Shown: positions 36,409 through 45,559 of the stretch, one piece after another | Position numbering within the stretch: the stretch's first letter is position 1 | Layout of the letters: each line of letters starts with the position of its first letter | Assembly: GCA_947466585.1 (NCBI GenBank) | Contig: CANIEU010000001.1 | Span: 298,414 to 362,413, forward strand | DNA length: 64,000 nt | Direction: 5' to 3' | Origin: Fibrobacterota bacterium | GTDB taxonomy: Bacteria; Fibrobacterota; Fibrobacteria; UBA11236 | Translations under genes and position numbers: made by a program | Notes under the pieces: generated by a model | The model's input: only the letters and a program-made list of their open reading frames with translations | Told to the model about the DNA's origin: nothing | Database searches by the model: none

Positions 36409-37002
36409 GTGACCCGATCCATCCCATTTCGAGGTGCTCCCGGGAGCCATCCGCCGCCTCCTGACCTACCCTCTCTCCACCCGAAATCCCGCCCCATGGA
36501 AGCCGCCGTCGCCGTAATTCGCATAAAATTCCCCGAAACCCGCTATCTCATCATACGCCGGGCCGACGATCCCCGGGACCCGTGGTCGGGTCACTTTTCC
36601 TTTCCCGGAGGACGGCGCGACCCTCAGGACCTCGACCTACTCGCTGCCTGTTTGCGGGAGACTTTTGAGGAGTGTGGCATCGTGCTCCCCCCGGACTCCC
36701 TGGTGCGACCGCTGGCGCTGACCGAGGCCGGCAACGCACTCAACCGCCCCATTCCGGTGACACCCTTTTTGTTCGAACTGACCGAGGCGCCGGCTGTCTT
36801 GTTGGACGCGACCGAATGCGCCGACCATCACTGGGTCTCCGAGAGCCACCTGCGCGACCCCGCACTGCAAACCTGGATCACGCCACTCGCGGATCCGGAT
36901 CGCCGTTTCCCGGCCGTGCGCCTCGGCGACGGCCACCTGTGGGGTTTCACCTACCACGTGCTTGCCGAGCTGCTGGACCTACCAGGCCGCGCGCACGGAT
37001 AA
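36409..37002 (+). CDS. Nudix hydrolase, CoA pyrophosphatase-like
   Basis: This is a Nudix protein with the pyrophosphatase motif GGRRDPQDLDLLAACLRETF followed by EECGI (G-x5-E-x7-R-E-x2-E-E-x-G-I pattern, with Asp-rich variant of the first Glu). The RRADDPRDPWSGHFSFPGG stretch is typical of NudL-type CoA diphosphatases. A GTG start at 36409 with GAGG upstream gives 197 aa; an ATG at 36496 lacks any binding site but would also leave the whole Nudix domain. The last 24 bases overlap the convergent outer-membrane protein gene. In the cell it would cleave coenzyme A to 4'-phosphopantetheine; the substrate is inferred. Confidence 0.85.
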   Translation: MTRSIPFRGAPGSHPPPPDLPSLHPKSRPMEAAVAVIRIKFPETRYLIIRRADDPRDPWSGHFSFPGGRRDPQDLDLLAACLRETFEECGIVLPPDSLVRPLALTEAGNALNRPIPVTPFLFELTEAPAVLLDATECADHHWVSESHLRDPALQTWITPLADPDRRFPAVRLGDGHLWGFTYHVLAELLDLPGRAHG

Positions 37003-37875
37003 ACCGAGTTCGGCCTCGGAGCGACGTGCGGAGGTCACGGGCACGTGAGCCAAGGTCTGTAATCCAAGGATATGCGTGAGGGCCAGATCCCAGGAAAGGC
37101 CGGCGCGCGCATAATATTCGGCGTGCGATATCCCTTCCGAGATGTCCGATTGACCCAGCGCAAACACTTCGGCAGTGGAGCGATTCCAAACGCGGGACAA
37201 ACCGAGACGCCATTGGATTTCGCGGTCTCCGTGCGGATTGACGTAAACCGGCGCGGCGCCTGCGCCGTGGTCCACGCCGTTGTGGGCCGTTTTGGAGAGT
37301 GCGGCGGACTTGGCGAGTGCGGGCGCGGAAATATCGGCAACGGCCGCACTCCCGGTTTCGATGGCATGGCTGACGCCGAGCAGGCCGGACATTTGCCATG
37401 CGTCACCGAGATCACGGCGTACTCCGATCCAAGGCAAAAGCATGACATGATCGTCGGCCAGGCTGTGATCCGTTTCACCGAAGGGGAGTTCGAGCTGCAT
37501 CCCGGCCTCCCCGCTCCAGGTTTCAGAAAACCGGCGGCCGTAGAGAGCGGTCAACAACGGGTTGGACAAACCGGTATGCACTTCGTCCCCCGCATCGAGC
37601 CGCGTGACGGGCACCTCCACGCCCACGGTCCACCGGGAGAAGGGACGCCACAACAGGCGGGTCGAGAGCACGGTGTACGACCCGGAAACACTGTCGGCAT
37701 CGAAAGCGACCCAGCGCGTACGCACTTCGGCCTGCCAGGTTGAGGCATCGCTCTCATGGGCCGGGCGCGGGCACGATTGCAGGCCGCAATTCGCCTGCAC
37801 GGCGAAGGGGAAAAGGATTGTCAAAAAAAGGCTGGTGGCGACCGGAAAATTCCAGAAAAAGGGTTTTTGCAGCAT
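36979..37875 (-). CDS. Predicted outer-membrane beta-barrel protein
   Basis: This is a 298-aa exported protein. The ATG at 37875 gives a signal peptide (residues 1-28, ending FAVQA); the mature part starts NCGLQSCPRPAHE. The rest alternates polar and aromatic residues with repeated W, Y and F ends and finishes in LSVRAAW, as outer-membrane barrels do. It recalls the phenol-degradation MetA-like/transporter barrel family, but the similarity is weak. A Cys pair near the N-terminus and a His/Asp-containing loop (SKTAHNGVDHGAGAAPVY) might bind metal; this is speculation. It shares its 3' end with the Nudix gene. Confidence 0.6.
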   Translation of the reverse strand: MLQKPFFWNFPVATSLFLTILFPFAVQANCGLQSCPRPAHESDASTWQAEVRTRWVAFDADSVSGSYTVLSTRLLWRPFSRWTVGVEVPVTRLDAGDEVHTGLSNPLLTALYGRRFSETWSGEAGMQLELPFGETDHSLADDHVMLLPWIGVRRDLGDAWQMSGLLGVSHAIETGSAAVADISAPALAKSAALSKTAHNGVDHGAGAAPVYVNPHGDREIQWRLGLSRVWNRSTAEVFALGQSDISEGISHAEYYARAGLSWDLALTHILGLQTLAHVPVTSARRSEAELGLSVRAAW

Positions 37876-37946
37876 GATCGAATGGTAGCTAAGAGGGCCC
37901 GTGCGGGAATGCCTCGGATTGTGGCACCCCCTGCTATCTTTCGAAC

Positions 37947-38618
37947 ATGCGCAATTTTCTCGCACCCAGCATTTTGAACAGTGATTTCGCCCGGTTGGGC
38001 GAGGCGGTGGAAGCCGTGGAACGAGGCGGCGCCGACTGGCTGCATCTGGATGTGATGGACGGTCACTTCGTGCCGAATCTGACCATCGGCCCGGTGGTGG
38101 TCGAAGCCTTGCGTAAGGTCACCCAACTGCCGCTCGACTGCCACCTGATGGTGAACGAGCCAGAAAAAATGGTGCCGTGGTTCGCCGAAGCGGGCGCCGA
38201 CTCGATCACCATCCATGCCGAGGCGACCGAGCATCTGCCCGCGCTCGTGCGTCTCATTCACGCCAGCGGCAAAAACGGAAAGCGCATTCGCGCCGGCGTC
38301 AGTCTGCGCCCCAACACCGGGCTCGAAGCGTTGGAACCGGTGTTGGCGGAAATCGATATGGTGCTGTTGATGTCGGTGCACCCCGGCTTCGGCGGCCAGA
38401 AGTTCATGCCCGAAGCGCTGGTGAGGGCGCGCGCTTTGCGCGATCGCTGCGACGCGCTCGGCCTGAATACCGATATCGAAATGGATGGCGGTATCGGCGC
38501 GTCGAACGTGGAGGCGGTACGCGATGCGGGCGTGAACGCCTTTGTGATCGGCACCGCGATTTTCCGCGCGCCCGACATTGGGCAGGCTACGCGCGATCTG
38601 AAAACCTTGCTGGGTTAA
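37947..38618 (+). CDS. rpe: Ribulose-phosphate 3-epimerase
   Basis: This enzyme interconverts ribulose-5-phosphate and xylulose-5-phosphate in the pentose phosphate pathway. The 223-aa TIM barrel carries SILNSDFARLGEAVEAVE, WLHLDVMDGHFVPNLTIGP with the catalytic Asp, LMVNEPEKM, VHPGFGGQKF and the second catalytic Asp in EMDGGIG. It diverges from the outer-membrane protein gene and its stop overlaps that of pdxA by four bases (convergent). Confidence 0.96.
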   Translation: MRNFLAPSILNSDFARLGEAVEAVERGGADWLHLDVMDGHFVPNLTIGPVVVEALRKVTQLPLDCHLMVNEPEKMVPWFAEAGADSITIHAEATEHLPALVRLIHASGKNGKRIRAGVSLRPNTGLEALEPVLAEIDMVLLMSVHPGFGGQKFMPEALVRARALRDRCDALGLNTDIEMDGGIGASNVEAVRDAGVNAFVIGTAIFRAPDIGQATRDLKTLLG

Positions 38619-39598
38619 TTCTCCAGAAACCCAACCGCGAGATTCCACGCGGCGATCATCGAATCAGGTTCGGCAATGCCCTGCCCCGCTATTTCGAACG
38701 CGGTACCGTGATCGGGCGAGGTGCGCACGAACGGCAACCCCAGCGTGGCGTTGACACCGTTGGCGAAATCCAGAGTCTTCATGGGGCCGAATCCTTGGTC
38801 GTGGTACATCGCGATCACCGCGTCGTAGCGGCCGCGTAGCGCCTGCAGAAACACCGTGTCGCCCGGAAAAGGACCGAGGGTCACGATGCCCGCGCGGGCG
38901 AGTGCTTCCATCGCCGGCCGCAGAATCTCGATCTCCTCGCGTCCGAACAGGCCGTTCTCGCCCGCGTGCGGATTCACCCCCGCGAGCGCGATGCGCGGCG
39001 ATGCGACTCCCGAGCGGACGAGCGCCGCGTGGGTGAGCGTGACGACATGTACGATGCGCGGCACAGAAATAGCGTCTAGGGCGGCGCGCAAGGGCAAGTG
39101 GTCGGTGACGTGGGCCACCACCACCTTGGGGTGCCAGAGCGCCATCACGGGGCCTGCGGCGCCCGTCATAAATTCGAGGATGTCGGTATGGCCCACGAAG
39201 GCGTGGCCGCCGAGATTCATGGCTTCCTTATTGAGCGGCGCGGTGACAATGGCTTCGGCACTCCCGGCGAGACATTCCTCCACGGCGTAGGCGAAATAGC
39301 GAAAGGCCGCATCTCCGCAGGCGGCGAAGAGTTGACCGGGCACGAAATCGCCCGTCTGTAAAAGCCCGAGCGACCGCACCGCTACGGCACCGGATCTCGA
39401 TCCGCCCTCTTTCTCCGCGCCCTCTTCGCAAAACGATACGGGTAATCCCAAAGCGGTAGCGGTATCGCGCAAGATGCCGAGTTCGCCAACCACGACGGCA
39501 CGGATCCCCACGGGGAACCGCACTGCGTTCAACAGTTTGACGATGACTTCGGGACCGATGCCGGCGGCATCACCCATGGAGATGAGGACGGTTTTCAC
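38615..39598 (-). CDS. pdxA: 4-hydroxythreonine-4-phosphate dehydrogenase
   Basis: This NAD-dependent, zinc-requiring enzyme of pyridoxal 5'-phosphate synthesis oxidises 4-phosphohydroxy-threonine. The 327-aa protein starts at a GTG with ISMGDAAGIGPEVIVKLL, followed by APLNKEAMNLGGHAFVGHTD and the metal-binding segments including His in YHDQGFGPMKTL. It has no pdxB, pdxJ or serC neighbour. The length is normal. Confidence 0.95.
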   Translation of the reverse strand: MKTVLISMGDAAGIGPEVIVKLLNAVRFPVGIRAVVVGELGILRDTATALGLPVSFCEEGAEKEGGSRSGAVAVRSLGLLQTGDFVPGQLFAACGDAAFRYFAYAVEECLAGSAEAIVTAPLNKEAMNLGGHAFVGHTDILEFMTGAAGPVMALWHPKVVVAHVTDHLPLRAALDAISVPRIVHVVTLTHAALVRSGVASPRIALAGVNPHAGENGLFGREEIEILRPAMEALARAGIVTLGPFPGDTVFLQALRGRYDAVIAMYHDQGFGPMKTLDFANGVNATLGLPFVRTSPDHGTAFEIAGQGIAEPDSMIAAWNLAVGFLEN

Positions 39599-39645
39599 GG
39601 AGTGAAAATTACATCGTCCGAGAGTGCACCCCTAATGCCCCGAAA

Positions 39646-40655
39646 TCAGGGTGTACAGACGGCCCCACCGTATCCGCAGCGCGTGAGGCCGTAGTTGATG
39701 GTTGAGTCCTGACCGGCACCCACAGTGAGTGTGAAAGAGGTCTGGTAACCTCTCAAAGGCGAATCGCGATCGATGGCCTGAATGAGAATCGTGTTGGAAG
39801 CGCCCGGCTTGAGGTACTTGTAGGTCAGCAACTCGTCGAAGAGTTTGGCGCCGCTGGTTTTGACCGACCAGGTGGTGGTCGGTGTGTTGGGCGTGCGCAC
39901 TACGACTTCGTTGGCTCCCGTGGCCCAGCAATAATCGGTGGATGCTTGGCACTGCACAGAACGCAGGCTTTCGGTCGTGCCACTACCGAGCGCCACGGTG
40001 AGATCCGCGAGGGTGGTCGCCGGGCGCACCACGCCTGAGTCGCCCGACGCATAAATTCTTGCGGACGAAACCCAGACGCTGTAGAGGTCTTGGGAAGTTC
40101 CGCTGCTGCGCACGGTCCAAGCGGAGGTGTGCGTCGCGTTCGAAGTCGTTAGATAGGTTCCACCGTTTCCGACCGTGTAGACGTTGTTGCCAGAGGGTGA
40201 GATAAAAACGGACCGATGTTGCCGTAATGGATGACGCTGTCGTATTGATCGTGCGTCTTCACCTCGATGTTCCACCAGCGTAGCGGAGCCAATTCCACAT
40301 TCACCAGGATGGACTGGTCTTGGGCAGGATTGATTCCTCCCAGTCCCGAACCCACATTCGAGTACACCGTATCCCAAACAGTGTCCTTTAGGTTCGAGGT
40401 AAAACGCAGCACCATGTTTTGCAGTTTGATGGTTTCGATGGGCGCTTCGGTGGAGGTTTTGCTGAACACCCCGCCTTCAACCGGCGCGGCGGCATCCACC
40501 CGCCCCAAACGGATTTGCAGAGTCAATGTGGCAAGTTCGGTTTCGGGAAGGTTGGTCAAACTGCCGCCGCCCCCGAGACAACCCGAGAACACAAGGGATG
40601 CCGACGCCAACAGGGCGCCCAAGCACAACCTTCTCAGGAATCTGTCATTCACCAC
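39646..40655 (-). pseudogene. Frameshifted lipoprotein with YCF48-like repeats
   Basis: Two overlapping frames together make one exported protein. The first starts near a GTG at 40655 with a lipoprotein signal (VVNDRFLRRLCLGALLASA, then SLVFSGC) and reaches IHYGNIGP around 40200. The second continues with VFISPSGNNVYTVGNGGTYL. The join is at a run of five T (GTTTTTAT on the coding strand), so one base is lost or gained. The second part has W-S-V-K-T-S-G and L-x-S-V repeats like YCF48-type beta-propellers. The C-terminus is rich in Thr/Gly and contains CGYGGAVC. Whether this is a real inactivation or an assembly error cannot be decided here. Confidence 0.65.
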
Positions 40656-40747
40656 ACGAATCTCCGTTGGTGCGGACTGGAACTTCCGGCACTGTGCAAA
40701 CTTAGAGCCAAAGGCATGCCAAGGGAAAACCTCGAACACGGAGGCCA

Positions 40748-40753
40748 ATTATA
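40748..40753 (-). promoter_or_regulatory. Candidate -10 box of the lipoprotein gene
   Basis: TATAAT followed by TGG on the minus strand lies 93 bases before the GTG start; the same TATAATTGG word occurs before rfbF. No convincing -35 hexamer was found. Apart from this and the HU terminator, the 313-base gap 40656-40968 contains nothing else recognisable. Confidence 0.35.
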
Positions 40754-40914
40754 TCGATTTCGCCCCTCTTGACCTGATTTTAAACGGCTAAATGTCATTG
40801 TGACAAAGATTTCGCGGCCTTCTGTCGTTTCGCCTAATTGGCGCGCTTTGCAAAAATGGCAATTGACACCAAAAAACTTACATCTTGAACCAAGGGCGTT
40901 CGCTGGAAATCAAC

Positions 40915-40938
40915 AAAAAAGGCGACCTTGCGGCCGCC
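40915..40938 (-). terminator. Intrinsic terminator after the HU gene
   Basis: On the minus strand GGCGGCC and GGTCGCC pair over seven positions (one G-T wobble) around a GCAA tetraloop, followed directly by TTTTTT. It lies 30 bases after the HU stop codon. Confidence 0.88.
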
Positions 40939-40968
40939 CTGTTTGAAATTCGAAGGTTGGTTCCGCTA

Positions 40969-41334
40969 TCAGACGCGCACGACCGACCCAAGATCCGGGG
41001 TTTCCTCGGCCTGAATCTGATGCGCGGCCAGGGCTTCCTGGAGTTCGGGCATTTCATGCACGTGCAGACGCACGTCCGGCGAGAATCGGAACAGGGCGAC
41101 CTTGCGCGTACCGAGGGGGCACACTTCACCGGTGCGGGGATTGCGGGCGGGACGGGGTTTCCGTTCCTTGGAGTAGAAGGTACCGAAGCCCCGGATTTCG
41201 ATCATCTTTCCGGATTCGAGCAAATCGGTGACAACGCGCATGAACTCTTCGACGACGCCGCGCGTTTCCGCTTGGGAGCGCCCGCTAGACCGGGACGCCT
41301 CTTGAATCAGGTCCTGCTTGGTGACATTCTTCAA
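40969..41334 (-). CDS. HU/IHF-family DNA-binding protein
   Basis: This is a small histone-like protein that bends DNA as a dimer. It begins with a TTG codon (coding M-K-N-V-T-K-Q-D-L-I) preceded by AGGAGGCAGGT, an excellent ribosome-binding site, so the rare start is well supported. The HU core has RGFGTFYSKERKPRPARNP, the DNA-binding arm with GEVCPLGTRKV, and then an extra 30-residue acidic C-terminal tail (PELQEALAAHQIQAEETPDL). A 10-base palindrome CAACATGTTG (41349-41358) lies just upstream and could be an operator. Confidence 0.92.
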   Translation of the reverse strand: MKNVTKQDLIQEASRSSGRSQAETRGVVEEFMRVVTDLLESGKMIEIRGFGTFYSKERKPRPARNPRTGEVCPLGTRKVALFRFSPDVRLHVHEMPELQEALAAHQIQAEETPDLGSVVRV

Positions 41335-41567
41335 ACCTGCCTCCTACCCAACATGTTGTGCTCAACGGGAATGAAAATAACAACAGGAGGTATTTCAAGG
41401 GTGCGGTTTTCAAAAAATCTTTAGGTGCACATGCGGTTTTTTAAAAAATTTCGAGGTCGAGTATCTGAAAGGCCACTCTACCGGTTGGGTTTCGGTGCAA
41501 AGACGACCACGACAGGATGTGTAGTCGCGTGAAACAGAGGACGCCGAACGGCCGTCCACTGTTACTT

Positions 41568-44009
41568 CTAGAACCGCATGATCATGCTGTAACGCACCTG
41601 ACCGTTGCGGATACCGTTGTCGAACGAGCGGATGAACGCACCGTCGATTTGCAGAATGTCGGAGAGCATGAATCCCAGGCCGATATCGAGCTCGCGGCGC
41701 TCGCCGGTGATGTCGAGCAGGTAACCGCCGCGCAAGGCCACCACGTTGGCGTAGACGTACTCGGCGCCGGTGTTGTACACGGTTTGACGGATGTTCTCCT
41801 GCAACATGGTGCCGCTTCCGCCCGGCGAGGCGATCGCCTTCCAGGAACCGATCCAGAACGGCTCGGCCTGATCGCTGCCCGGTTCGCGATAGAAGGCTTC
41901 GCGGTTCAGATCGGCGGCGAGGGTGAGACGATGGTTGGGACGATTGAGAACCGCGTACGCGAGGCCGAGCTTCCAGGTAAATGGAATGGGATCCGATTGC
42001 GCCTGATCGACATAAAACACAGCGGGACCCATGTTCTGCAACACGAGACCGAAGGCGAGCCCATCGAGGCCGAACAGGTTCTTTTGCAAAAAGCCCGCAT
42101 CCACCGCGTAGCTGGCGGCGATACCATCGGTATTCTCGCCGCTCGAGGTGACGCCGCGGCTGAGAGCGGAGTAGATGAACTTCGCGTTCAGGCCGATACC
42201 GGCGTCCTTGTTGAGCCGGGTGGCATAGGTGAGGCCGGCGACGAGTTCGTAGGCGTTGAAGGTGGACTGGCCGCCCGCTTCGCCCGTGGTGAGGTTCTTG
42301 CCAAAGGACACGTAGTTGACGAAGCCACCGACCGTGCCCCACTCTTCGATGGGAAAAGTGGCGGCCATGTAGGCGTGGTAAAGATCATTGAGGTTGAGCG
42401 CCGGCAACAACGTTTCGTAGAAGAAGCCAACCTGCGTTTTGGCGCCGTGATAGCGCTCCACGCCCGCACCGGTGAGGAACCAGACGTCGCTGCCTTCGGC
42501 CTGAACCGAAACCACGTCTTTGTCGTGCAATCCGTTGCCGGAGTGGAAGTGCTCCCACTCCCCGCCCATGCGCTCGTTCTTATTTTCGGCGGCGGGATCA
42601 CCCTTGCTCTTTTCTTCGTCGCGCCGGCCTTTGGGCGTGGCGTGCGTGGGCGTGAACTGCCACGCGCCCTCGGAAGTGGCCACCCACACGCGGCTCTTTT
42701 CATCGAGTGCGAGGCCGCGCACCTTCTGGCCGCGGAAGCGGATCTTTTCCCACGAGCGCAATGTGAAGTGTGAGACGCCGTCGGGATGCGCTGTGTAGGC
42801 GTGGCCGAAGCGATCGACAAGCACGTGACGGACATCGTCGTCGAGCAGGCCGTCGGTGGCGGCGGTGAACACGCGCCAGCGCGCGGCGCCGGTGCTCGTG
42901 CGCGGTGCGCGATAGCGTGCGACGCCATGCCCGTCGAGTCCGATGTAAACGTCTTCGACGGCATCGTTCAGAGCAATGGAAGTGATGCTTTGCGTGGGCA
43001 ACAGGTTTTGGCCGCGACGGTACATAGTGTTTTGGCGGTACTCGTACAAACCGTCGTTGGTGCCGATCCACAGCGTGGTGCCCTTGGCGGCCAGTGCGGT
43101 AACACCAAGACTGCGGAACGGACTTGCGGCGGAGTCGGTGGTGGCGGCGGTGTCGGAAGGGATCGGCGCTGCGGTGGCCAAGGTGTCGCCCGACTGCAAC
43201 TTGTCGGCGGCGCGTGAACTGTCGGTCTTGGAGACCGTTCCCTTGGGGAGATAGGTAAAGCCTTCTTCGCGATCGAAGATCTTCCACCCCTGTCCGTCGA
43301 AACGGTAGAGACCCTTGGGCGTTCCCACCCACAAACGATCGGTATTGTCAAGTGCGAGCGCGGTCACCGGCTGACCGGGGAAGAGCAGATCGTACGGAAT
43401 TTTCAGGGTGATGAGTTCTTCTTCATCCTGTTTGTTTTTGACGCCGTTGTAAGCGCGGACCTTGGCGGCGAGCGAATCGAGATTGCCGACGCCGCCGGTA
43501 TAGCGGCGCACCACGGCTTCGATCTTTTCACCTTCGTCGAGCACGTGTTCGTGATGGTCGCGCCAGCGACGGCCGTCATAAAAGGCGAGGCAGTCGTTTG
43601 CTCCGACCCACACGGCGGGGCGCACCAAGAATCCCGTGCGCGGACGCGTGGCAACGGCGGTGAACGCGCGAGGCGGCATGCCGTCGCGCGCGCCGGGCAA
43701 CATCAGTTCCCATTCGTTGGAAACCGGTCCGAAGGAAAGGCCGGCCGGGTTCCAAAAGGTGCCGTAAACGTCATCGGAAATCGCGGTGGCGGCTTCACCC
43801 ATGCCGAGCTGGCGGGCGCCCACGGGCATGACGAGCGTGATCACGGCGGCGCCGCCTTGCGCGCGCACGGGCGCAGGCAGCCAGACCGCCCCCAATATGG
43901 CGGAAACGATCAGCACTGCGCGCGCTGTGGAGAGCGCCGCAGAGCGGGACGCGGAGACAAAAAAGGCTTTCGGGGCGGGCAAAAAAACTCCCAGGCAACG
44001 TAGGGTCAA
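41568..44009 (-). CDS. PorV-like outer-membrane barrel with inserted beta-propeller
   Basis: This is an 813-aa exported protein. Residues 1 to about 50 form a signal peptide (ending PAPVRAQ). GARQLGMGEAATAISDDVYG and TFWNPAGLS are hallmarks of PorV/PorQ-type 14-strand barrels. Between about residue 130 and 480 the barrel is interrupted by propeller repeats of the W-x-G-T-x-x-G-L-Y/W type (LWIGTNDGLYEY, RVWVATSEGAW), like the sensors of hybrid two-component systems (Reg_prop). The barrel resumes with strands such as LVAGLTYATRLNKDAG and ends with GQVRYSMIMRF. It probably sits in the outer membrane with the propeller outside or in the periplasm. Confidence 0.8.
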   Translation of the reverse strand: MTLRCLGVFLPAPKAFFVSASRSAALSTARAVLIVSAILGAVWLPAPVRAQGGAAVITLVMPVGARQLGMGEAATAISDDVYGTFWNPAGLSFGPVSNEWELMLPGARDGMPPRAFTAVATRPRTGFLVRPAVWVGANDCLAFYDGRRWRDHHEHVLDEGEKIEAVVRRYTGGVGNLDSLAAKVRAYNGVKNKQDEEELITLKIPYDLLFPGQPVTALALDNTDRLWVGTPKGLYRFDGQGWKIFDREEGFTYLPKGTVSKTDSSRAADKLQSGDTLATAAPIPSDTAATTDSAASPFRSLGVTALAAKGTTLWIGTNDGLYEYRQNTMYRRGQNLLPTQSITSIALNDAVEDVYIGLDGHGVARYRAPRTSTGAARWRVFTAATDGLLDDDVRHVLVDRFGHAYTAHPDGVSHFTLRSWEKIRFRGQKVRGLALDEKSRVWVATSEGAWQFTPTHATPKGRRDEEKSKGDPAAENKNERMGGEWEHFHSGNGLHDKDVVSVQAEGSDVWFLTGAGVERYHGAKTQVGFFYETLLPALNLNDLYHAYMAATFPIEEWGTVGGFVNYVSFGKNLTTGEAGGQSTFNAYELVAGLTYATRLNKDAGIGLNAKFIYSALSRGVTSSGENTDGIAASYAVDAGFLQKNLFGLDGLAFGLVLQNMGPAVFYVDQAQSDPIPFTWKLGLAYAVLNRPNHRLTLAADLNREAFYREPGSDQAEPFWIGSWKAIASPGGSGTMLQENIRQTVYNTGAEYVYANVVALRGGYLLDITGERRELDIGLGFMLSDILQIDGAFIRSFDNGIRNGQVRYSMIMRF

Positions 44010-44135
44010 ACGGATGGAAACGATCCGGGCAAGATAGCGTTATTTATACAAACCTTCATCGTCACCTGCACAGCGCCCAAGCGTCGGTACTGCGGCAGCA
44101 CCGGATTCCGCTGTGGAAAAGGCTGTTACCAGACT

Positions 44136-44384
44136 TTAAATAAACAGGAGAATCGCGACCCAGAGCAGGGAAAGCACCGCAAACCACCCCGGAAAAAACA
44201 GGTTGAAGCGGCGCAGCCAGTACGCAAGGCCGCCCCCGATCAACAGCGAGATGAACACGACGGTTTCCACCGAACCGGCATGAAAGGCCACTTCGGGGTC
44301 GCCGAGGTTCAAATGCAGGAACAACATGCCCGCATCGGCGGCGAGCAGGAATATGATCGAGAGTACGGGGAGGAAGGGGTGCAC
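44136..44384 (-). CDS. Small hypothetical membrane protein
   Basis: This is an 82-aa protein with three hydrophobic segments (about residues 5-27, 38-54 and 66-82) and no recognised domain. It starts MHPFLPVLSIIFLLAADAG. It lies 40 bases from the LpxL-like gene on the same strand and may be co-transcribed. The codon pattern is as GC-rich as the neighbours and the hydrophobic layout is regular, so it is probably real. Confidence 0.5.
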   Translation of the reverse strand: MHPFLPVLSIIFLLAADAGMLFLHLNLGDPEVAFHAGSVETVVFISLLIGGGLAYWLRRFNLFFPGWFAVLSLLWVAILLFI

Positions 44385-44424
44385 GGGGGGGGAAAGTTAA
44401 CAGCTTGCGGTAGAAGGCTGTCTG

Positions 44425-45237
44425 CTAATTTCGATGACCCGGATAGGCGCCGAGTGTTTTGAAGCGCGCGTGCAGCACGCCGTGCCAGTGCGTGGGATGG
44501 CGGCGGATGAGGGTTTCGAGCACGCGGTGGTAGCGCCGCGCTAGAATCTCCTCCCGCGCTTCCCATCCCGCGCCCCCGATTTGACGGGCAGCGAGCAAGG
44601 GCACCAGCCGCAACGTGCCATCGGGAAGCAGCACGCCAAAGAACACCGGAGCGGGAACGCGCGCCAGCAAAAACCCGGGGAGCGGATTGAGTGACACTGG
44701 CTTGCCAAAGAATGTTCCCATACGCACGGCATCGGGCGCATGTTGATCCCACAGCAAGCCGAAGCAGCCGCCGGAGCGAAGATGGCGCAGCGCGGCGCGC
44801 GGCACGGCGGAGGTGACCACAGGGATGCCGTGACGCGCACGGAGTTTGGCCAGAAAAGATCGAGAGGCCGCCCCTTTCAGGGGCCGGGCCGCACCGAGGA
44901 GCGGGACTCCGTGTCGACCCCACGCGGCGGCCTGGGCTTCCCAATTGCCGATGTGGGCGGTCAGTAGGAGGGACCTGCCACCGCGCAGGGTGTCAAGCGC
45001 TGGCCTGGACCGCGGGTGAAGGCGCACATGGAATAAGAGGCGCGGGAGGGCGCCGGGCAAAATGAGGGTAAACAGGGCCCGGGCGAGGTTGAAACCGAGC
45101 TTAAAACGGAAATAACGGGGAACTGGCAGGCCCGTGAGAGCGAAATTGCGACGGATGATGCGACGGCGCATGCCGGACAAGGCAAAGAGGGTCGCCCCAA
45201 GAAGAGCGAGTGGGAGCGTGAAAAGGGTGGAAATCAC
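44425..45237 (-). CDS. Lysophospholipid/lipid A acyltransferase (LpxL/HtrB-like)
   Basis: This is a 270-aa enzyme of the HtrB/LpxL family that adds secondary acyl chains to lipid A in the inner membrane. The H-x4-E motif (H95-IGNW-E100) is catalytic, the hydrophobic N-terminus is a membrane anchor, and [20 protein letters not shown] matches the family. It is about 30-40 residues shorter than E. coli LpxL, losing mainly the C-terminus. It supports an LPS-bearing outer membrane. Confidence 0.85.
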   Translation of the reverse strand: MISTLFTLPLALLGATLFALSGMRRRIIRRNFALTGLPVPRYFRFKLGFNLARALFTLILPGALPRLLFHVRLHPRSRPALDTLRGGRSLLLTAHIGNWEAQAAAWGRHGVPLLGAARPLKGAASRSFLAKLRARHGIPVVTSAVPRAALRHLRSGGCFGLLWDQHAPDAVRMGTFFGKPVSLNPLPGFLLARVPAPVFFGVLLPDGTLRLVPLLAARQIGGAGWEAREEILARRYHRVLETLIRRHPTHWHGVLHARFKTLGAYPGHRN

Positions 45238-45384
45238 GCACTAAAGATAGGGTGTCGGGGAAATACCCACGATTCCGGGGTTACCGCCGCAGAAAAGTCG
45301 GCCCTGTTTCTCGCCCATACCCTTGAATTTAAAGGGTTTGTGGATGTAAATTCAACTGCTCCTGTCCTTATTTGGGGTTCCATC

Positions 45385-45546
45385 ATGAAGAGAACGTATA
45401 ATCCCCGTAATCGCAAGCGTGTCAACAAGCACGGCTTCCGTGAACGCATGGCCACCAAAGACGGCCGCAAGATTCTGTCTGCGCGCCGCGCCAAGGGTCG
45501 CCACCGTTTGACGGTCAGCGATTCCATGGCTCACAAGGACATTTAA
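45385..45546 (+). CDS. rpmH: 50S ribosomal protein L34
   Basis: This is L34, 53 aa, a basic protein of the large ribosomal subunit. The ATG at 45385 gives [19 protein letters not shown], the universal start; the ORF also extends upstream, but no L34 protein begins there. [20 protein letters not shown] completes the family sequence. Seven extra residues (DSMAHKDI-like tail) follow the usual end. The upstream 147-base gap with a TTGAAT-like hexamer probably holds the promoter for the rpmH-rnpA-yidD-yidC group. Confidence 0.97.
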   Translation: MKRTYNPRNRKRVNKHGFRERMATKDGRKILSARRAKGRHRLTVSDSMAHKDI

Positions 45547-45559
45547 CCGCTCTTTCCGG

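Noticed and set aside
41530-41567. Imperfect GGACG...CGTCC hairpin after the PorV-like gene
   Set aside because: One mismatch inside a short stem and no T-run; too weak to call a terminator.
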